Below, piece after piece: positions 33,866 through 36,169 of a stretch of 36,169 bases of DNA. Positions within the stretch are counted from its first letter, which is position 1. Each line of letters begins with the position of its first letter. Source of the stretch: Bacillota bacterium. GTDB taxonomy: Bacteria > Bacillota > Clostridia > Oscillospirales > Ruminococcaceae. The stretch covers positions 1-36,169 of the forward strand of contig JAEWXO010000055.1 of assembly GCA_023458875.1 (NCBI GenBank), written 5' to 3'. Both the position numbers and the translations under genes were made by a program. A model generated the notes under the pieces. The model ran no database searches. It was not told the origin of the DNA and saw only the letters and a list, made by a program, of their open reading frames with translations.

Positions 33866-35373
33866 GCAGAACAGTAAAGAGTATAATAGCAGGAGTTGCT
33901 GTTCTTGTACTTCTCGGAGGAGCTTTGCTGGCACTGAAACTGACTGAACCAAAGCCTGACACATCTTCGTCAGCTTCAGATGAAGATACAGGATTAGAAT
34001 TATACTCAGATGATTATAACAATATTTCGTCAATCGAAGTTATAAATGAAAATGGCGGATATACAATATTAAGAACCAAAAAGGCAGAACCAAAATCGGA
34101 AGCAGAGACAACAGCGGCTGACAGTTCAGCTGCTGCCTCTGAAAATAAAAGCACATTTACAGTAGCTGAGCTTGATGATGTAAAGCTGGATGATTCTTTG
34201 ATAAGTACGCTTCCTACAAATGCGGCAGCATTGAACTCAACAAAGCTTATAGGAGAAAACATATCTGATTTTAGCAAATATGGTCTTGAAAAACCAAAGG
34301 CAGAGGTAAAGATAACATTTGACGGTGAAAATGCCAGAGAGGTAACTCTTCTCGTAGGTGATGATACACCTGCCGGTGATGTGTATATATGCATTAAGGG
34401 TGAAGATAAGGTATATTCCGTTTCAAATTCAGTTGTAAAGGTGTACACATATGAGAAGGAATACTTTGTTTCACTTGTATGTATCGAAGAACCGGAAGAT
34501 GATAATTTTCCGATAATTGAGTCAGTAGTAATAGACAGACCTGATCTTGAATATGATATTATAATGAAGTATGATCCGCTTTCAGGCGGTGACGATGAAT
34601 CCGGCGGAACATCTGCTACTCATATTATGACTTCACCGGTAAATGCGTATCTTAACGTTTCTGAATCAGTAAAATATACACACGGAATGTTCGGACTCAG
34701 GGCTTCAAGTGTTCTCAGCCTCCACCCAAGTGATGAGGAGCTTGAGTTTGCCGGAATAAACAATCCGTCATGTACAGTAACAACCACACTTGAAGACGGA
34801 AAAGAATATACTCTGAAAATAGGAATGAGCTATGGTGCTGATGATGGTTCACAGACCGGATATACAGGATATATTGAAGGTATTGATATATTGTGGCTGT
34901 TTAATGCTGACAGTATCCCATGGATTTCAATGAAGCCTGAAGATGTAATGTCATCAATGGTATTCGGCCAGTATATCTATGACGTATCATCTATGACTAT
35001 AGTAACCGAAGGTGGAACACTGGCATTTGTAAATAGCGGTGATTCAGAAGATAACTATTCCGTTACACTTAACGGTGATGATTTTGATACCGAAAGATAT
35101 AAAAAGTTTTTCCAGGCACTGATAAAAGCACCTGCCGAAGAGGTATGTATTTCAGATGAAGGAATAGGAAAGAGACTGGCCGCATTTATCATTACAAAAA
35201 ATAACGGAACACCAGATGAAACAATTGAATTTTACGAAGCAGCCGACAGAAAGGTAATAATAAAAAAAGACAGCGTAGTATCATTTAAGTGCCGTTCATC
35301 ATTTGTAACAAAGGCATTGCTGCCAAATATAGCAAACATTAAAGGAACAGAGGATTTTATTACTAATTGGTAA
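33862..35373 (+). CDS. DUF4340 membrane-anchored extracellular protein (503 aa)
   Basis: N-terminal membrane anchor (7-26), then a Ser/Ala/Asp/Glu-rich external region. The motifs SSIEVINENGGYTI, the FSKYGLEKPKAEV segment and VLLVGDD-type strands fit the DUF4340 family, which is found next to GldG in many non-gliding bacteria. Strongly acidic. Its biochemical role is unknown. ATG 33862 is used, as it overlaps the preceding stop as ATGA and has AAGGAG 8 bases upstream; a longer in-frame extension to 33787 is not supported. A terminator follows 20 bases after the stop. Confidence 0.85.
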   Translation: MSRTVKSIIAGVAVLVLLGGALLALKLTEPKPDTSSSASDEDTGLELYSDDYNNISSIEVINENGGYTILRTKKAEPKSEAETTAADSSAAASENKSTFTVAELDDVKLDDSLISTLPTNAAALNSTKLIGENISDFSKYGLEKPKAEVKITFDGENAREVTLLVGDDTPAGDVYICIKGEDKVYSVSNSVVKVYTYEKEYFVSLVCIEEPEDDNFPIIESVVIDRPDLEYDIIMKYDPLSGGDDESGGTSATHIMTSPVNAYLNVSESVKYTHGMFGLRASSVLSLHPSDEELEFAGINNPSCTVTTTLEDGKEYTLKIGMSYGADDGSQTGYTGYIEGIDILWLFNADSIPWISMKPEDVMSSMVFGQYIYDVSSMTIVTEGGTLAFVNSGDSEDNYSVTLNGDDFDTERYKKFFQALIKAPAEEVCISDEGIGKRLAAFIITKNNGTPDETIEFYEAADRKVIIKKDSVVSFKCRSSFVTKALLPNIANIKGTEDFITNW

Positions 35374-35393
35374 TATAACGACAAAGAGAATGT

Positions 35394-35415
35394 CCCCCGC
35401 CTTTATAGGCGGGGG
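35394..35415 (+). terminator. Terminator of the ABC exporter operon
   Basis: CCCCCGCC and GGCGGGGG form an 8-9 bp GC-rich stem with a TTAT loop, followed by GTTCAATTCT. It is a strong hairpin with only a poor T-run. Confidence 0.7.
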
Positions 35416-35562
35416 GTTCAATTCTGCTGTCCATTTGAAGCGAAATTTCTGACAAAACAGTGATTGCTTTTTAGATTATAATCGGATATTTTAAATAACT
35501 AATTGGACAAATGTCGAGAAAACTCCGAATATTTAATATTTTTAAAAAATTTTTTGTGCGAC

Positions 35563-35591
35563 TTGCTAAATATATAAATATATGATATAAT
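35563..35591 (+). promoter_or_regulatory. Promoter of the 101-residue gene
   Basis: TTGCTA (35563-35568), 17 bases, TATAAT (35586-35591). It lies about 40 bases before the start codon; the rest of the gap from the previous terminator is AT-rich with nothing else I can support. Confidence 0.7.
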
Positions 35592-35633
35592 AGAATATGA
35601 ACGGCATGAAGAGACCGAAGGGAGAAATGATTT

Positions 35634-35939
35634 ATGAATGAAACAAAACAGGAAAAAATAAGATTTTTCACTTACAAAGGATTACAGTTAGTCAGGTGCG
35701 GAAATGTTCTGTACTATGGAAACATGACAGATGATTATGTTACGATGATACAGATAGTATCGACTCAGAAGGTAGGAAACCTCGATGTTGCAGATAAGGT
35801 AAAGGTATATCTTATGTCAACGGATGAAACGCTGAATCCTACGGATGCAATAAAGAAAACAACTGAGCGTAACGGATTATATGAGGCACTTGATCTGGCC
35901 GGCGTATGGCTTGAAAGAGCTGGACGTGACGAAATATAA
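35634..35939 (+). CDS. Small conserved-looking cytoplasmic protein, unknown (101 aa)
   Basis: I do not assign this to a characterised family. It is a soluble, mixed alpha/beta protein: a basic start (KQEKIRFFTYKG), strands LVRCGNVLYYGN and YVTMIQIVS, a KVKVYLMSTDE strand, then an NGLYEALDLAGVWLERAG helix at the end. There is no signal peptide or membrane span. It has its own promoter, GGGAG upstream of ATG 35634, and a strong terminator, so it is a stand-alone gene and not part of the ABC operon. Confidence 0.75.
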   Translation: MNETKQEKIRFFTYKGLQLVRCGNVLYYGNMTDDYVTMIQIVSTQKVGNLDVADKVKVYLMSTDETLNPTDAIKKTTERNGLYEALDLAGVWLERAGRDEI

Positions 35940-35965
35940 TTGTTGCATATAATCTACTAAAACAA

Positions 35966-36018
35966 AATCAAGCTGTACAGAACGAGTTGGGGTTCTGTAC
36001 AGCTTGATTCTTTTATTT
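35966..36018 (+). terminator. Terminator of the 101-residue gene
   Basis: AATCAAGCTGTACAGAAC pairs perfectly with GTTCTGTACAGCTTGATT (18 bp, 8-base loop; 35966-36009), followed by CTTTTATTT. Being symmetric it may work in both directions. Confidence 0.9.
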
Positions 36019-36058
36019 AAATTCATAAATGATATGGCTACACTGTTAGAGACCACCT

Positions 36059-36169
36059 ATTCTGTCGTCCAAAAGTGAACGTATTTTGTCATCGGTAGGC
36101 ACTGTATTTTGTCAAGGGCCTCATAAAGCAGAATGACACCCCCTTCCGGAGATGTCAATCTCAATCTAT
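36059..36169. mobile_element. Possible insertion-sequence edge, cut by the window
   Basis: The last ~110 bases differ in style from the rest: TGTCGTCCAAAAGTG at 36063-36077, then GTATTTTGTCA twice (36081-36091 and 36104-36114) and a GC-richer stretch. Repeated short terminal blocks with a TGT end recall IS21-family ends. No transposase gene is visible within the window, so this is tentative. Confidence 0.25.

Noticed and set aside
34014..34448. Long minus-strand frame (144 codons) inside the DUF4340 gene
   Set aside because: It is antisense to a well supported gene, has biased S/F/V-rich composition and no ribosome site.
36055..36169. Minus-strand open frame of ~38 codons entering from the right edge
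   Set aside because: It has no recognisable protein pattern and overlaps the putative terminal repeats.

Overview
The window looks like chromosome of a low-GC, Gram-positive Clostridia member, most likely a Ruminococcus-type Oscillospiraceae. The evidence is moderate AT content, strong AGGAGG-type ribosome sites, frequent TTG/GTG starts, a Firmicutes-style clustered type II fatty acid synthase and acetyl-CoA carboxylase, a yabP-yabQ-divIC-yabR cluster typical of spore formers, and a GH94 disaccharide phosphorylase as found in plant-fibre degraders. The genus is inferred from gene content and not proven.

Layout. 1-122: two tRNA genes (partial Glu, complete Met) on the minus strand behind a near-consensus promoter. 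434-1175: a small HEPN/nucleotidyltransferase-like pair. 1329-5616 (minus): an apparent operon fabD-aroE-aroK-amidohydrolase-fumarase alpha, reading away from the main fatty acid cluster. 5900-13329 (plus): fabH-fabG-fabF-accB-fabZ-accC-accD-accA-acpP, which covers malonyl-CoA formation, initiation, elongation, ketoreduction, dehydration and the carrier protein. No enoyl-ACP reductase is present. A 53-residue membrane protein gene and two terminators close this block.

13916-15503 (minus): yabP, yabQ (only found in full if a CTG start is accepted), divIC and a yabR-like S1 protein; divIC has its own vegetative-type promoter. 15621-18017 (minus): a GH94 phosphorylase with its own terminator, promoter and an inverted repeat just upstream of the promoter. 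18491-30285 (plus): a long collinear translation block, rimP-nusA-ylxR-ylxQ-infB-rbfA-nrnA-truB-ribF-gltX-metG-like, starting from one strong promoter with a leader hairpin. 30456-35373 (plus): a Gld-type ABC exporter operon (ATPase, permease, GldG-like auxiliary protein, DUF4340 protein). 35634-35939: an unrecognised 101-residue protein with its own promoter and terminator. The last ~100 bases may be the edge of an insertion sequence.

Three intergenic gaps (about 1212-1321, 13757-13855, 18264-18324) carry related copies of a hairpin-rich repeat. This repeat, the metG-like synthetase with a broken KMSKS motif, and the degenerate HEPN/nucleotidyltransferase pair are the least conventional items. 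I see no CRISPR array, prophage, T-box or recognised riboswitch. Much of the window is conserved housekeeping DNA.
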